From positions 1,380,001 through 1,444,000 of the forward strand of contig NZ_AOGZ02000014.1 of NCBI RefSeq assembly GCF_000332515.2: 64,000 nucleotides of DNA, in the 5' to 3' direction. How positions within the stretch are numbered: the stretch's first letter is position 1; each line of letters begins with the position of its first letter. The notes under the pieces were generated by a model. That model did not search any database. It was not told the DNA's origin and worked only from the letters and a program-made list of their open reading frames with translations. A program made the position numbers and the translations under genes. This DNA comes from Leptospira wolbachii serovar Codice str. CDC (GTDB taxonomy: Bacteria > Spirochaetota > Leptospiria > Leptospirales > Leptospiraceae). Below are positions 27,783 through 37,107 of the stretch, in pieces.

Positions 27783-28118
27783 ATGGAATATACAGAATCT
27801 AAATTCAACGGCATTGTTGTTCTGAAATTATTCGGCAACTTAGATATGTTAAATGCCGGCATTCTTAAAGAACGTATCAAAGAATCTGCGTCCCAAGAAG
27901 AACATCGGTTTATCTTTGATTTGGAAGGAGTTAGCTTTATTGATTCTTCTGGATTTGGGCTCATCATGTCTCTCAACGATAAACTATCAGAGTTAGGTGG
28001 AGGATTGCGGATCGTCAACGTATCCAAAACCATCAGGCAAATCTTTCGTATCTCAAAAATTTCTTCCGTCATTCAAATATTTGAAAGTACGGAAGAAGCA
28101 ATCGATTCCTTTAAATAA
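27783..28118 (+). CDS. STAS-domain anti-sigma factor antagonist
   Basis: 111 residues, a single STAS domain with the phosphorylatable Ser in FIDSSGFGLIMSL (~residue 58) and LRIVNVSKTIRQIFRIS. Proteins of this type switch partner according to Ser phosphorylation, set by a kinase and a PP2C/SpoIIE phosphatase. A SpoIIE-type phosphatase gene lies tail to tail two bases away, the natural candidate for its dephosphorylation. No anti-sigma kinase is encoded in the window. Confidence 0.93.
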   Translation: MEYTESKFNGIVVLKLFGNLDMLNAGILKERIKESASQEEHRFIFDLEGVSFIDSSGFGLIMSLNDKLSELGGGLRIVNVSKTIRQIFRISKISSVIQIFESTEEAIDSFK

Positions 28119-28119
28119 C

Positions 28120-30516
28120 TTAACTGACCGAAGTAGTCACCATTTTCTTCCAAAAGTTTTTTAACTTCTGAACCTTTGGGTTTTCTGGAGCCATTTCTTG
28201 CAAAGCAAGTAGAACTTCTTTCGAACGTTCAATGTCCCTTCGATGCATTAGGATTTCTGCAAGCAACAGGAGGTTATTGAAATTTTTAGGATCTCGAAAC
28301 CGAAGCCTTTCTGCAAAATCTGTTGCCAATACAAAGTCTCTTCTTTGTTTATGTGCATACGCAATATAGAACAAAAAGTCAGTATCTCCCGGATTTAATT
28401 GTAAGTAACGATTAGCAAGTTCAATCGCCTTTTCATAATCCTTGGATTTCATATACAATTTAGATAATTCTCTTAGACAATAGAGATCATCAGGTTCCGA
28501 ATCCAATGCTAATTCTAAAGCAAAGATGGCATTGTTCCATTCTCCATCGCGATAGGATTGAATCCCTTCTCCCAACATCTGATAGTAAACATTTGGCTTT
28601 GTAGATTCTTTAGCAGCATAAGCGACTTCTTCTAAAAATGCAATCCGCATCAAACTCAAATCATCGGTTAGATCCCCAAATTGTAACATGACCTTACAGA
28701 TTTGGTTTAAGTCGCCAGCACCTTCAGAGACATGTCTTAAAAAAATTGTTTCGTCATCATTGATCACTCGGTTTCCACCAGATTGGCCAACAAATAAATC
28801 GTCTCGCCCATCCGATCCCAAAATCAAAACATCGCCAGGACGCAAAGGATAAATTTGAATCACCACTTCGTCCCCACTCATCTCGGTAAAACCAATCTTT
28901 CTTAAAGAATGTTCATTCTCAAGAAAACTTGCATTCCCATCTCGATACAATACAATCCAAGGATGTTCTGCATTGATGTAATATAAAGTTCCCGTTTCCT
29001 CATCAACTAACCCTAGTATAGCGGAAAGTAACATGTGACCATCGAAACTAATAAAGACGTTATGAACTTCCTGAAAACATTCCTTTAACCATCTTTCGGG
29101 ATGCCTATCTTGCATATAACGTAGTTTTTGCGTTCTTGTAATAATGGATTTTAATACTGTTCCCATAACAAGAGCACCACCTGCCCCCTGGATAGACTTA
29201 CCCATGGCATCTGCGTTTAAGAAGACAGTATATTTTTTACCCATCAAATAAATCGAATCAGAAACAGAAAGGTCTCCACCAATTTCCGATTGTTTGTTTC
29301 TGAATTTGAATTGTTTCATTTGCCGTTCAAAAATTTTAACAGAAACCGTTTCTGATTTAGAAAATGATCCGCGCAATGGTTTAATAAGAAGTGATGTTAA
29401 GAAGTAATCTCCATCTTGTTTGTCTTGAAGTTTTTGCATCTCAGAAAGAGTTTCATTCAGTTCTCTGGTTCTTAAGTTTACCATTTCTTCTAAATGATTT
29501 TGGTGTTCTGCCAACTCTTCTTTCATTCCCACAAAAACTCTTCCCATCTGGCCAATTTCATCACTTCTGTGCGTAGGCAAAGTTTCAGGTTTCCACTGGT
29601 CCAAATCAACCATTGCTGTTGTGAGGAGTTTAATTGCCTCAACCATATCCCTTGAAAACAAAAAGGATATAAGAAAGATTACACCGCATAATACCAATGA
29701 GGCGACCACAAAAAAAGACCAAATTCTCCATGTTTTGGATTCCACTTCGTTTTCATCAATCATCACATGGAATACTAATTGTTTTACCGATTGGGAGTTG
29801 CCGGCATAAGGAATTTTAACCAGATAATACGGTTTGTCTTGAAAATGAAACCGTTGTTCCTCCATTAACAAACTGGGATTTTCATTCATCACCAAACGAA
29901 TCATATCCGAACCGATGGTTTTGACTTTTCCTTCTTGAAAGATTGCTAGATGGATCCTGTTATCTTTAGAAATGGTCTTTGTAAAATTATCATCTACAAC
30001 TTGACCAATAAGTAAGGTCCCTCGACCAAAAAGTGGTGCTGCCAATCGAAATCCGAGCCCACTATGTCCATCCTCCAAAGCAGCTGTTGACTCTCCGTTT
30101 AATGCATTTCGAATGATGGGTTGGTTTTTTTTATCATCTCCAAAGTCTTTCGGACGATGTACACGAAACAAAACCTTTCCTTGGTTGTCTCCAATTTCAA
30201 AAATAGAAAGGCCGTATCTTTTTAAAATTTGTTGTAAATAAGGAAGTTCTTTCGATAAAACCGAACGATCCGCAAGGCCTCTTTCTAAAATTCCTCGAGT
30301 TTGCGAGTTAAATGTGATTTCTTCTAATAATAAACGCAGTTTTTCTTCTTTAAATTCCAGTTCTCTTTGAAAATTTCGGGAAAGATCCTCGGCCCTCTGC
30401 GTTTGGGGTATATTTTTAACCGACTGCAAAAGATAGGCGAAGCTAGTTGTGAGAGCAATTACAAGAAGAATTTGACTCACACTCAATATTAATAAGAATT
30501 TGTAACGTATGCTCAT
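28120..30516 (-). CDS. membrane-bound SpoIIE-type phosphatase with sensor, HAMP and TPR
   Basis: 798 residues. A membrane segment at ~7-29, an extracytoplasmic sensor at ~30-265, a second membrane segment at ~273-293 (SFFVVASLVLCGVIFLISFL) and a HAMP linker lead to a SpoIIE/PP2C domain at ~390-635, with metal-site Asp residues in LNADAMGKSIQGAGGALVMG and ILGSDGRDDLF. C-terminal TPR repeats follow (~650-790, YLQLNPGDTDFLFYIAYAHK). It should couple an external signal to dephosphorylation of a STAS protein such as its convergent neighbour. Confidence 0.92.
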   Translation of the reverse strand: MSIRYKFLLILSVSQILLVIALTTSFAYLLQSVKNIPQTQRAEDLSRNFQRELEFKEEKLRLLLEEITFNSQTRGILERGLADRSVLSKELPYLQQILKRYGLSIFEIGDNQGKVLFRVHRPKDFGDDKKNQPIIRNALNGESTAALEDGHSGLGFRLAAPLFGRGTLLIGQVVDDNFTKTISKDNRIHLAIFQEGKVKTIGSDMIRLVMNENPSLLMEEQRFHFQDKPYYLVKIPYAGNSQSVKQLVFHVMIDENEVESKTWRIWSFFVVASLVLCGVIFLISFLFSRDMVEAIKLLTTAMVDLDQWKPETLPTHRSDEIGQMGRVFVGMKEELAEHQNHLEEMVNLRTRELNETLSEMQKLQDKQDGDYFLTSLLIKPLRGSFSKSETVSVKIFERQMKQFKFRNKQSEIGGDLSVSDSIYLMGKKYTVFLNADAMGKSIQGAGGALVMGTVLKSIITRTQKLRYMQDRHPERWLKECFQEVHNVFISFDGHMLLSAILGLVDEETGTLYYINAEHPWIVLYRDGNASFLENEHSLRKIGFTEMSGDEVVIQIYPLRPGDVLILGSDGRDDLFVGQSGGNRVINDDETIFLRHVSEGAGDLNQICKVMLQFGDLTDDLSLMRIAFLEEVAYAAKESTKPNVYYQMLGEGIQSYRDGEWNNAIFALELALDSEPDDLYCLRELSKLYMKSKDYEKAIELANRYLQLNPGDTDFLFYIAYAHKQRRDFVLATDFAERLRFRDPKNFNNLLLLAEILMHRRDIERSKEVLLALQEMAPENPKVQKLKNFWKKMVTTSVS

Positions 30517-30560
30517 AGAAAACTACGTGAATCTTCTCAGTTTTGAGTTACAATCAAATG

Positions 30561-30581
30561 ACATTCCCTTGAAGGAAATGT
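30561..30581. promoter_or_regulatory. near-perfect 21-bp palindrome upstream of pgsB
   Basis: ACATTcCCTTgAAGGaAATGT: ten bases each side of a central G, with one mismatched pair. It ends 19 bases before the pgsB ATG and just after a possible -10 TACAAT (30549-30554). This suits an operator or a leader hairpin of the poly-gamma-glutamate genes. No T-run follows, so it is not a terminator. Confidence 0.4.
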
Positions 30582-30600
30582 ATCATCCCGAAAAATTCAG

Positions 30601-31797
30601 ATGAAACCAAACGCTTTTCTCTTTTTCCTCATCATCCTTATTTTAATAGTTTATTATACTTTTGAATATTTCCTGCACAATCGTACCTTAAAAAAGTTCA
30701 AACACAGAATCCACGTTAACGGAACTAGAGGCAAATCAAGTGTAACAAGACTTATACGGGCGGGACTTTCTGCCACAGGAATGTCGGTTTTTGCAAAAAC
30801 CACGGGAAGTATGGCCCGAATGATTTTTCCTGACGGATCCGAAGAGTCAATCTCTCGATTTGGAAAACCGTCTATTTTAGAACAAATTAAAATTCTAAAA
30901 AAGGCGGAACGAATGGGAGCCGAAATTGTCGTTTTAGAATGTATGGCCTTAGAACCTCGTTACCAGTGGGCCAGTGAAGGACAAATTTTAAAATCAGACA
31001 TTGGGGTGATTACAAACATTAGAGAAGATCATTTGGAAGTAATGGGACCCGATTTAGTTGATGTCGCCAAATCGTTATTATCTGCTTGCCCAGTGAAAGG
31101 AACACTCATCGTCGGGCCAACGGAATTTGAATCATTCATCCTTGAAGTCTGTGAGGATCGAAAATCGAAAGCAATTTTAATCCAAGAAGAATTGGTACAA
31201 ACCATTACCGATGAAGAAATGGCAAAGTTTACTTATTGGGAACACAAAGAGAATGTATGTCTGGCACTTCAGGTCTGCGAATCACTCGGAGTGGATCGAA
31301 CAAAAGCACTGGAAGCCATGTGGAAAGTAAATCCAGATCCAGGCGCACTCTCCGTCTCTCCCATTCATTTTTTTGGAAAAGAATTTATCTATGCAAATGC
31401 GATGGCAGCAAACGATCCCAATAGTACAAAACTGATTTGGTCATCCGTCATTGAAAGGTATCCACAATACAATAAACGTTTCATCTTATTTCATACAAGA
31501 GATGATAGACCAGAACGAAGCCGACAATTGGCCAAAGAATTTGCCAACTGGGAAGGATACGAAGCTGTCATTTTAATTGGTTCTTCCACTTCTCTTGCGT
31601 TTAAATACCTAAAGGCTTATTCCAAAAAAGACATTCCTATCTTTGTATGGGAGCATTTAAGTTTAGATGGAATTTTTGAATCTTTACTTTCTATTCTACC
31701 AAAACAATCTATGGTTTTTGGGATTGGAAATATTGTGGGACTCGGAATGGATTTATCTTTATACCTGAAAAACAGGTCGGAACAAACGAATGAATGA
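30601..31797 (+). CDS. pgsB: poly-gamma-glutamate synthase PgsB/CapB
   Basis: 398 residues. An N-terminal membrane segment (FFLIILILIVYYTFEYFL) is followed by a Mur-ligase-like ATP loop HVNGTRGKSSVTRLIRAGL (~residue 40) and GVITNIREDHLEVMGPDL. PgsB/CapB is the ATP-dependent amide ligase that polymerises glutamate through the gamma-carboxyl at the inner membrane. The gene overlaps pgsC by eight bases. The product would be a capsular or released anionic polymer. Confidence 0.93.
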   Translation: MKPNAFLFFLIILILIVYYTFEYFLHNRTLKKFKHRIHVNGTRGKSSVTRLIRAGLSATGMSVFAKTTGSMARMIFPDGSEESISRFGKPSILEQIKILKKAERMGAEIVVLECMALEPRYQWASEGQILKSDIGVITNIREDHLEVMGPDLVDVAKSLLSACPVKGTLIVGPTEFESFILEVCEDRKSKAILIQEELVQTITDEEMAKFTYWEHKENVCLALQVCESLGVDRTKALEAMWKVNPDPGALSVSPIHFFGKEFIYANAMAANDPNSTKLIWSSVIERYPQYNKRFILFHTRDDRPERSRQLAKEFANWEGYEAVILIGSSTSLAFKYLKAYSKKDIPIFVWEHLSLDGIFESLLSILPKQSMVFGIGNIVGLGMDLSLYLKNRSEQTNE

Positions 31798-32254
31798 AAT
31801 TCTTCCACTTTCTATCGGACTGAGTCTTGTTGTTAGTTTAGTCTTTTCAGAATTGTTCGGTATTCTTGGAACTGGACTCGTTGTACCAGGATATTTAGCT
31901 CTATCGTTAAATAATCCCAAGAACATTGCGCTTACATTTCTTATTGCATTACTTTCCTATATTTGTGTAGAACTTTTATCTAATTTTTTACTTATTTTTG
32001 GGAAAAGAAAAATCGTCTTTATCTTGTTATTCGGTTATTTTTTCGGATACTTACTGAACTACCAAATCCTTCCTGATATAGATATTTCTTATCTTTCAGA
32101 AGTTAGAGGAATCGGATTTATCATTCCAGGTCTTATCGCTGTTTGGTATGAAAGACAGGGTGTATTAGAAACAACATCTGTTCTCATCCTTGCAGCAATA
32201 TTTGTAAAAATTCTTCTGATTTTCATCTTGGGTACAGAGTTAGAAACATTATGA
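31790..32254 (+). CDS. pgsC: poly-gamma-glutamate synthesis protein PgsC/CapC
   Basis: 154 residues, almost entirely membrane-embedded (about five segments), with the family pattern GILGTGLVVPGYLAL near residue 25 and GIGFIIPGLIAVWYERQG near residue 105. PgsC/CapC forms the membrane synthase complex with PgsB. The frame overlaps both neighbours, with four bases shared with the next gene (ATGA). Confidence 0.92.
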   Translation: MNEILPLSIGLSLVVSLVFSELFGILGTGLVVPGYLALSLNNPKNIALTFLIALLSYICVELLSNFLLIFGKRKIVFILLFGYFFGYLLNYQILPDIDISYLSEVRGIGFIIPGLIAVWYERQGVLETTSVLILAAIFVKILLIFILGTELETL

Positions 32255-33384
32255 TGACTAAAATTTATTGGTCGCCGTGGAAACACTCCCGGATCGCACT
32301 CTTTCTATTAGCAATTTTGGGAATCTTAGGTCTCTTGTTAATTGAAACTTGTAAGGTAAAAAAAGAACAATCCTATTTCAAAAAAAAACTCCATGCGGCA
32401 AAACTTGCCGAACGTGGATTCCAAATTCTAAAACCCGAACTTCTAAAACATAAAAAACCAGATTATAAAGAATTAGATCCAACTAATTCTGGGTTCATCG
32501 GAGAATTCCTAACACCCGTTACAAGTAACAGTGGTTCCCTATCAGCAAAACAAACGTCCATCAATCCAAACTTCGCCGCCGTTATGATCCAATTCCTAAA
32601 AAAAGCAAAACTGGAAGAAGGTGACACGGTGGCAGTGGCCGTATCAGGATCGTTTCCTGCACTCAATATCTGTTTATTTGCAGCACTAGATACCTTAAAA
32701 CTCAAACCCATCATTATCTCCAGCGCTTCCGCATCACAATTCGGTGCAAATCATCCACAAATGCTTTGGCTGGATATGGAAAGAGAACTTGTAGAATCAG
32801 GAATTTTTTCGTTTAAGTCTAGTTATGCGTCCCTTGGAGGAATTCAAGACAAAGCTATGGGAATTTCCAAAGAAGGTAAAGACCTTCTAGCTCGTGCTTT
32901 ACAAAGAAATCATATAAAACTATTAGATCCCCTACACTTTGACGACTCCATTGAAAAACGAATGAAATTGTATGATGAATTATCAGGAGGAAAACCAATC
33001 AAACTATTTGTGAATGTGGGTGGCGGCACAACCATCCTTGGAACTAACTTAGGCAAACAAGTCTTCAAAAATGGACTCATTACCGACTTACCGGAAGAAG
33101 TTCATGTTCCCAATTCCGTAATCAAATCCTTCTTAGAACGTGAAGTTCCTGTGATCAACTTCATCCAAATTGAATCCCTCGCTAGGAAATTTGGTCTACC
33201 TCAAACTCCCAAAAAAGTTCCGAAACCAGGAGAAGGTCGGGTTTTTTATTCAGAAGAATACAGTCCCTTACTCTATCTTTCCGTTTTCCTTTTTCTCCTA
33301 GTCGGATTGTATGGTGTTACGAGGCTCGGTTGGGGCGAAAACCAGGAAGACCGCCACCTTCCCAAATCCCTTCGGGCCCGGTGA
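32251..33384 (+). CDS. poly-gamma-glutamate system protein, membrane anchored
   Basis: 377 residues. Membrane segments at both ends (SRIALFLLAILGILGLLLI; LLYLSVFLFLLVGLYGVT) enclose a soluble domain with VAVAVSGSFPALNICLFAAL, IISSASASQFGANHPQMLW and FVNVGGGTTILGTNLGKQ. This matches the poly-gamma-glutamate system protein family found next to pgsBC in Gram-negative bacteria that lack a classical pgsA. Coupled to pgsC by an ATGA overlap. Its biochemical role is not established as far as I know. Confidence 0.82.
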   Translation: MMTKIYWSPWKHSRIALFLLAILGILGLLLIETCKVKKEQSYFKKKLHAAKLAERGFQILKPELLKHKKPDYKELDPTNSGFIGEFLTPVTSNSGSLSAKQTSINPNFAAVMIQFLKKAKLEEGDTVAVAVSGSFPALNICLFAALDTLKLKPIIISSASASQFGANHPQMLWLDMERELVESGIFSFKSSYASLGGIQDKAMGISKEGKDLLARALQRNHIKLLDPLHFDDSIEKRMKLYDELSGGKPIKLFVNVGGGTTILGTNLGKQVFKNGLITDLPEEVHVPNSVIKSFLEREVPVINFIQIESLARKFGLPQTPKKVPKPGEGRVFYSEEYSPLLYLSVFLFLLVGLYGVTRLGWGENQEDRHLPKSLRAR

Positions 33385-33390
33385 GGTGTT

Positions 33391-33579
33391 ATGGCAAAAA
33401 TCATTGTCCTTTCAATTCTTCTTTTTTTGATCCTACGTTGGGTGAGCCGTATCCTGATTTTGCCGGCTAAAATTGCCGAAGAACTGGGAAACAGACAAAG
33501 GGAGGGACATCCCAAAAATCCAGAATGGACAAAATCCAAGGAGAAGGATATCTCGGACCGCGGAAAAATTATAGATTAA
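33391..33579 (+). CDS. small single-span membrane protein
   Basis: 62 residues: a membrane segment (IIVLSILLFLILRWVSRILIL) and a charged tail rich in Lys, Arg and Glu. The ATG is preceded by GAGGTG in the end of the previous gene, six bases after its stop, so it is probably co-transcribed with the pgs genes. No family recognised. Confidence 0.65.
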   Translation: MAKIIVLSILLFLILRWVSRILILPAKIAEELGNRQREGHPKNPEWTKSKEKDISDRGKIID

Positions 33580-33632
33580 AGTCTCGATTTCCTTCCAGGC
33601 GAATTTGAAATTCTGTCGAAAATCAAACTAAG

Positions 33633-34175
33633 ATGAGACAGAATTCGGTGGTTAGTCCCCTCATTCGGAATTTTTCCAAATATATTTTTCCATTCCTACC
33701 TATCTTTTTTACACTCACCCTTATTCAATGTGGAGTTCCCAAAGGTGAGTTTGGTTGGACTACTACAAAGATGGAAGAAATGGATATTTTAGAAAAACAC
33801 ATTCAAACCATCACAGACTATAAAATGATGCGGGATGATCTTATCTTTTCGCCCACCGATACCATTCACTACGTTTACCAGTTTTCAAGAAGTCCCGGTT
33901 TGGAAACCGACTTCTATATCTCACTCAATCGTTATGAACTAGACTTTGTGGAAATTGATATCAAAAAGAAACGAGTGGAACCAGATTCCCTTGCGATCAG
34001 AGATGAATTTTCACTATTACGAACCGGTGAGTATTTGATTAAAATTGTTCATGAAGGGGACACTGTGGATGAGGTGAAATTTCGTGTTTTACCTGACGAG
34101 GGTTATACGCAAGAGAACCTAGAACAAGAATTAGCTGGTGACCAAACTGACGAAATTATCAAATACTCTCGCTAA
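33633..34175 (+). CDS. lipoprotein of unknown function
   Basis: 180 residues. The signal (IFPFLPIFFTLTLIQC) ends in a plausible relaxed lipobox with Cys ~34. The mature part is mixed alpha/beta (FSPTDTIHYVYQFSRSPGLE; ISLNRYELDFVEIDIKKKRV). No domain recognised. It overlaps the 3' end of the convergent TPR-like gene by 17 bases. It may belong to the pgs transcript (53 bases behind the small membrane protein). Confidence 0.75.
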   Translation: MRQNSVVSPLIRNFSKYIFPFLPIFFTLTLIQCGVPKGEFGWTTTKMEEMDILEKHIQTITDYKMMRDDLIFSPTDTIHYVYQFSRSPGLETDFYISLNRYELDFVEIDIKKKRVEPDSLAIRDEFSLLRTGEYLIKIVHEGDTVDEVKFRVLPDEGYTQENLEQELAGDQTDEIIKYSR

Positions 34176-36204
34176 TTGGTGGTTGTATATTTCCTGTTTC
34201 TAAAATTCTCCTAACTCGTTCTAATTCTTTTAGAGCCATTCGAATGTCGGTTTCTCCACCTTCTTTGATGATTAGTTCATAGAACTCTTTTGCTTTCACA
34301 AAGTCTCTCGATTCTTCAGCCAACACACCCGATCGGAATAAAATCTTAATCAATGGAATTTTATTTCTTTTGGTTTCTAATACACGAATGACCGCTTCCT
34401 GGTCTTCAATTTTTAAATCAATCAATCGGTATTGCGAAAGAATTTCATCAAGGGTTGTCACCATCAGATCTTTTTTCAAATTCTGTTTTTTCTCGATCAA
34501 ATCTTTCAGTTCTTTTTCAGCTAAAATCATTTTCTCGTCTAAACGCTTCCACTGAGCGAAAGAAATATTAAGTTTATTACGTTCTAATTCATTCCGTTTG
34601 TGTTTTTTATCTTTTTTACTCAGATAATAATAGGCAATGGATTCAAGTTCCGTAAGCCCAGTATCCGTATCTAAGGAAGGATTCCAGTCCTTACTATTTC
34701 TTTCTAACCAATATTCTAAAAAAGGAGCTGCACGATCGGGGTCCCCAATTTGTGAATTAAAAAAAACTCCAACTTCATAAGAAACTCTAGTTTTATCAGT
34801 AGAATCAGGAGATAAGTTAAAAAACTTTTCATAATACTGGCCAGCAATGATATTACGTTTTAAGTCTGCATTAATAGTAGCCAAACGAAGATTAGATTTG
34901 ATGATTCTTTCTTGTTCTTCTTGTGATGGGGTTTTTACTTTTAAAAGTTCAACCAAACCCTTTTCGTAAAAGTCTGCGGCTCTTTCTTTTTTTCCATCTT
35001 GCCTGTACTGTTCTGCTATATCGGTAAGTACCAAAGGATTTTCATTCCACAACCGGTAAGCTCTTTCCAAAATCAGTTCGTAAGCAAAAAAATCTGTATT
35101 CCTTTTATAATCAAATAAAACATAAATCCCTTTCCCCGCAGTACCAAGTTTATTAACAATCTTCAGGCGTTCCTTGTTATCATCTTCTAATTTCCTAACC
35201 ACATTCGCAAATGCATAGAGGTCACCCGATTCCACTTGTTTTCGTTTGTTGAGATAGGCCAAATATCGCTGGTTCACAGATTCATCATACTTCTGTTTCG
35301 TTTGTTTTCTATTTTCTTCCGCAAGCCGAACTTCTTCTTTCCAAAGTTTCGATTGGGGAATTAAATCTGATAAACTTTTTCCTTCTCGGATCCAGTTACT
35401 TTCTTTGAGATGAATTTCATCTTTCTTTTTTTTTAGTTTTTGTTCAGACTGTTTCCATTCATCAAACAAACGATCATGTTCTTTTGCGGAAGCCGCATCA
35501 TATCCCAATACATCTTCTTTTTGCCATTCTCCATTTCGAAATCCTTCTTCCGTCATTTCTAAAGGATGGTATCGAAACGCAGCGAGATAATGGCGTAAGG
35601 CAGGTGCATACTTATCCGACTCAACATACAACCGAGCAAGCCTTATGTGTAATTGGTATAATAATGGTGAATCTCGAACTATATAAGTTTCAGAATTTTT
35701 ATGAGTACTTTGCCATAACAAAAGACGGATATCATTCATTTCCGTTCGAGAGTTATAAACATTTCCTTTCTCTCGATCTTCCCAAATTCGTTTTTCTTCA
35801 ATGAACTGACTATAATATCGTTTGAGAAGACCTTCCGCCTCACGGATCTTAGTTTCTAAACTTTTTGGCCCTGTATCTACGACAGAAGTCTCACCAGGTG
35901 TATCGGCTCCTGGCGCTACGGGAACATCCTGAGCATTCGGATCTACAGGTTTTGGCTCTTCCCGAAGGGCAATTCCCGAATCTTCATCAATCGGAATTCT
36001 TTTTTCTGAATCCAATGTTTGGATTTCTTCTGTGGATATTACCTGTAAAGGAGATAGATAAAGTCCAGACAATGAGTTTCGCCTGTCCTCTTCACCAGCC
36101 CAGATACCCCCGAAGCCGCTGAACAAAGAGAACAAAACAACCAGATTGCAGAACCCCTCCAGCTTCCATAGAAAGCCACTTTCCATCTTCTCTCGCTCGT
36201 CCAT
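34159..36204 (-). CDS. large exported TPR-like/coiled-coil protein
   Basis: About 681 residues from the ATG at 36204. A signal-like stretch (LEGFCNLVVLFSLFSGFGGIWA) is followed by an acidic Pro-rich segment and long helical repeats with TPR character (YAPALRHYLAAFRYHPLE; DGKKERAADFYEKGLVELL) and a charged coiled coil near the C-terminus (KMILAEKELKDLIEKKQNL). Alternative starts are at 36237 and 36186. The longest frame (36378) would run into the divergent gene and places 64 residues before the signal. Function unknown; probably a periplasmic scaffold. Confidence 0.75.
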   Translation of the reverse strand: MDEREKMESGFLWKLEGFCNLVVLFSLFSGFGGIWAGEEDRRNSLSGLYLSPLQVISTEEIQTLDSEKRIPIDEDSGIALREEPKPVDPNAQDVPVAPGADTPGETSVVDTGPKSLETKIREAEGLLKRYYSQFIEEKRIWEDREKGNVYNSRTEMNDIRLLLWQSTHKNSETYIVRDSPLLYQLHIRLARLYVESDKYAPALRHYLAAFRYHPLEMTEEGFRNGEWQKEDVLGYDAASAKEHDRLFDEWKQSEQKLKKKKDEIHLKESNWIREGKSLSDLIPQSKLWKEEVRLAEENRKQTKQKYDESVNQRYLAYLNKRKQVESGDLYAFANVVRKLEDDNKERLKIVNKLGTAGKGIYVLFDYKRNTDFFAYELILERAYRLWNENPLVLTDIAEQYRQDGKKERAADFYEKGLVELLKVKTPSQEEQERIIKSNLRLATINADLKRNIIAGQYYEKFFNLSPDSTDKTRVSYEVGVFFNSQIGDPDRAAPFLEYWLERNSKDWNPSLDTDTGLTELESIAYYYLSKKDKKHKRNELERNKLNISFAQWKRLDEKMILAEKELKDLIEKKQNLKKDLMVTTLDEILSQYRLIDLKIEDQEAVIRVLETKRNKIPLIKILFRSGVLAEESRDFVKAKEFYELIIKEGGETDIRMALKELERVRRILETGNIQPPISESI

Positions 36205-36364
36205 TCCCAAATTTTCCAGGGTCCTATCCTGCTTCATAAGTTCGCTTAAGTTCCCTAATTTTAAGTATCGGCGAAAAATCAAAATCCAACAACCAAAAGG
36301 GGTTGTATAATTCGAATGACTGGCGTTCACTGTAAGGCAATCCATCAGTAGATCTGGATCTCTT

Positions 36365-37033
36365 ATGTCAAAAAACATCGTCGAACGGTATCTTGTCCTA
36401 AAAAATAAATATCGAAATTATGATACCAAATATGCCCTTAAAAGGATGCAGGCGTTTCGACTCGCTACCCAGGAATTGTCACGCAAAGGATATGAAGTTG
36501 CTTTAGAACTTTTGGGATCCATCAACTTTGGGATTGTTGATCCAACTTCCGATGTTGATTGTATTTTGCTTTTGGAATGTGATTTACACAAAGACCAAAG
36601 TTGTTGCCCAGATCATTGTACAAATTTGTCTTTTGTAAAAGCGGAAATCTCTAAATTTGTTTCCAAACGATTGGCTCCAGAAACGTTTAACATTGATTAT
36701 TTGGATACAATCAATTTGAAATACGTGGAAGAAAAAATTAGAACTGAATCCGTTCTTGGGGATGAGACATTATATTGTTTATTATTTTATAGAAATATCG
36801 GAAGGCCTGTCAATCGCCCACTGTTTATTCCCTTTTGTGATCAACTGGAAGAAAACCACGACTTCGTAAAAGAAATTATGTCTTGGGCCGCTGAAGCATT
36901 GGAAGGGTATCTCAATACCAACCAACACAGAATGTCCTTCAACAAATACAACGAAAGAATCAGAGCTCGGGGTTTGAGTCTTCCGGAAGGTTTACAACAG
37001 GAGTTACAAGCCTATATGGAAGGAAAAACTTAA
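36365..37033 (+). CDS. nucleotidyltransferase-fold protein
   Basis: 222 residues. The segment LLGSINFGIVDPTSDVDCIL (~residues 49-68) is a GSx(n)G...SDxD nucleotidyltransferase motif, preceded by a helical region. A cysteine cluster DQSCCPDHC follows and could bind metal. No second recognisable domain, so it is not an obvious tRNA nucleotidyltransferase or GlnD. It is divergent from the TPR-like gene and 74 bases ahead of the hybrid kinase. Substrate unknown. Confidence 0.7.
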   Translation: MSKNIVERYLVLKNKYRNYDTKYALKRMQAFRLATQELSRKGYEVALELLGSINFGIVDPTSDVDCILLLECDLHKDQSCCPDHCTNLSFVKAEISKFVSKRLAPETFNIDYLDTINLKYVEEKIRTESVLGDETLYCLLFYRNIGRPVNRPLFIPFCDQLEENHDFVKEIMSWAAEALEGYLNTNQHRMSFNKYNERIRARGLSLPEGLQQELQAYMEGKT

Positions 37034-37107
37034 ATAGAGAAAAACATATTTAAAACCACTCCGAATATTATTGTTTACCATAAATCTTGAATCGTTAATT
37101 TTCTAAC

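Noticed and set aside
34159..36378. Longest start (36378) of the large TPR-like protein
   Set aside because: It would overlap the divergent nucleotidyltransferase-fold gene and bury the signal peptide 64 residues inside.
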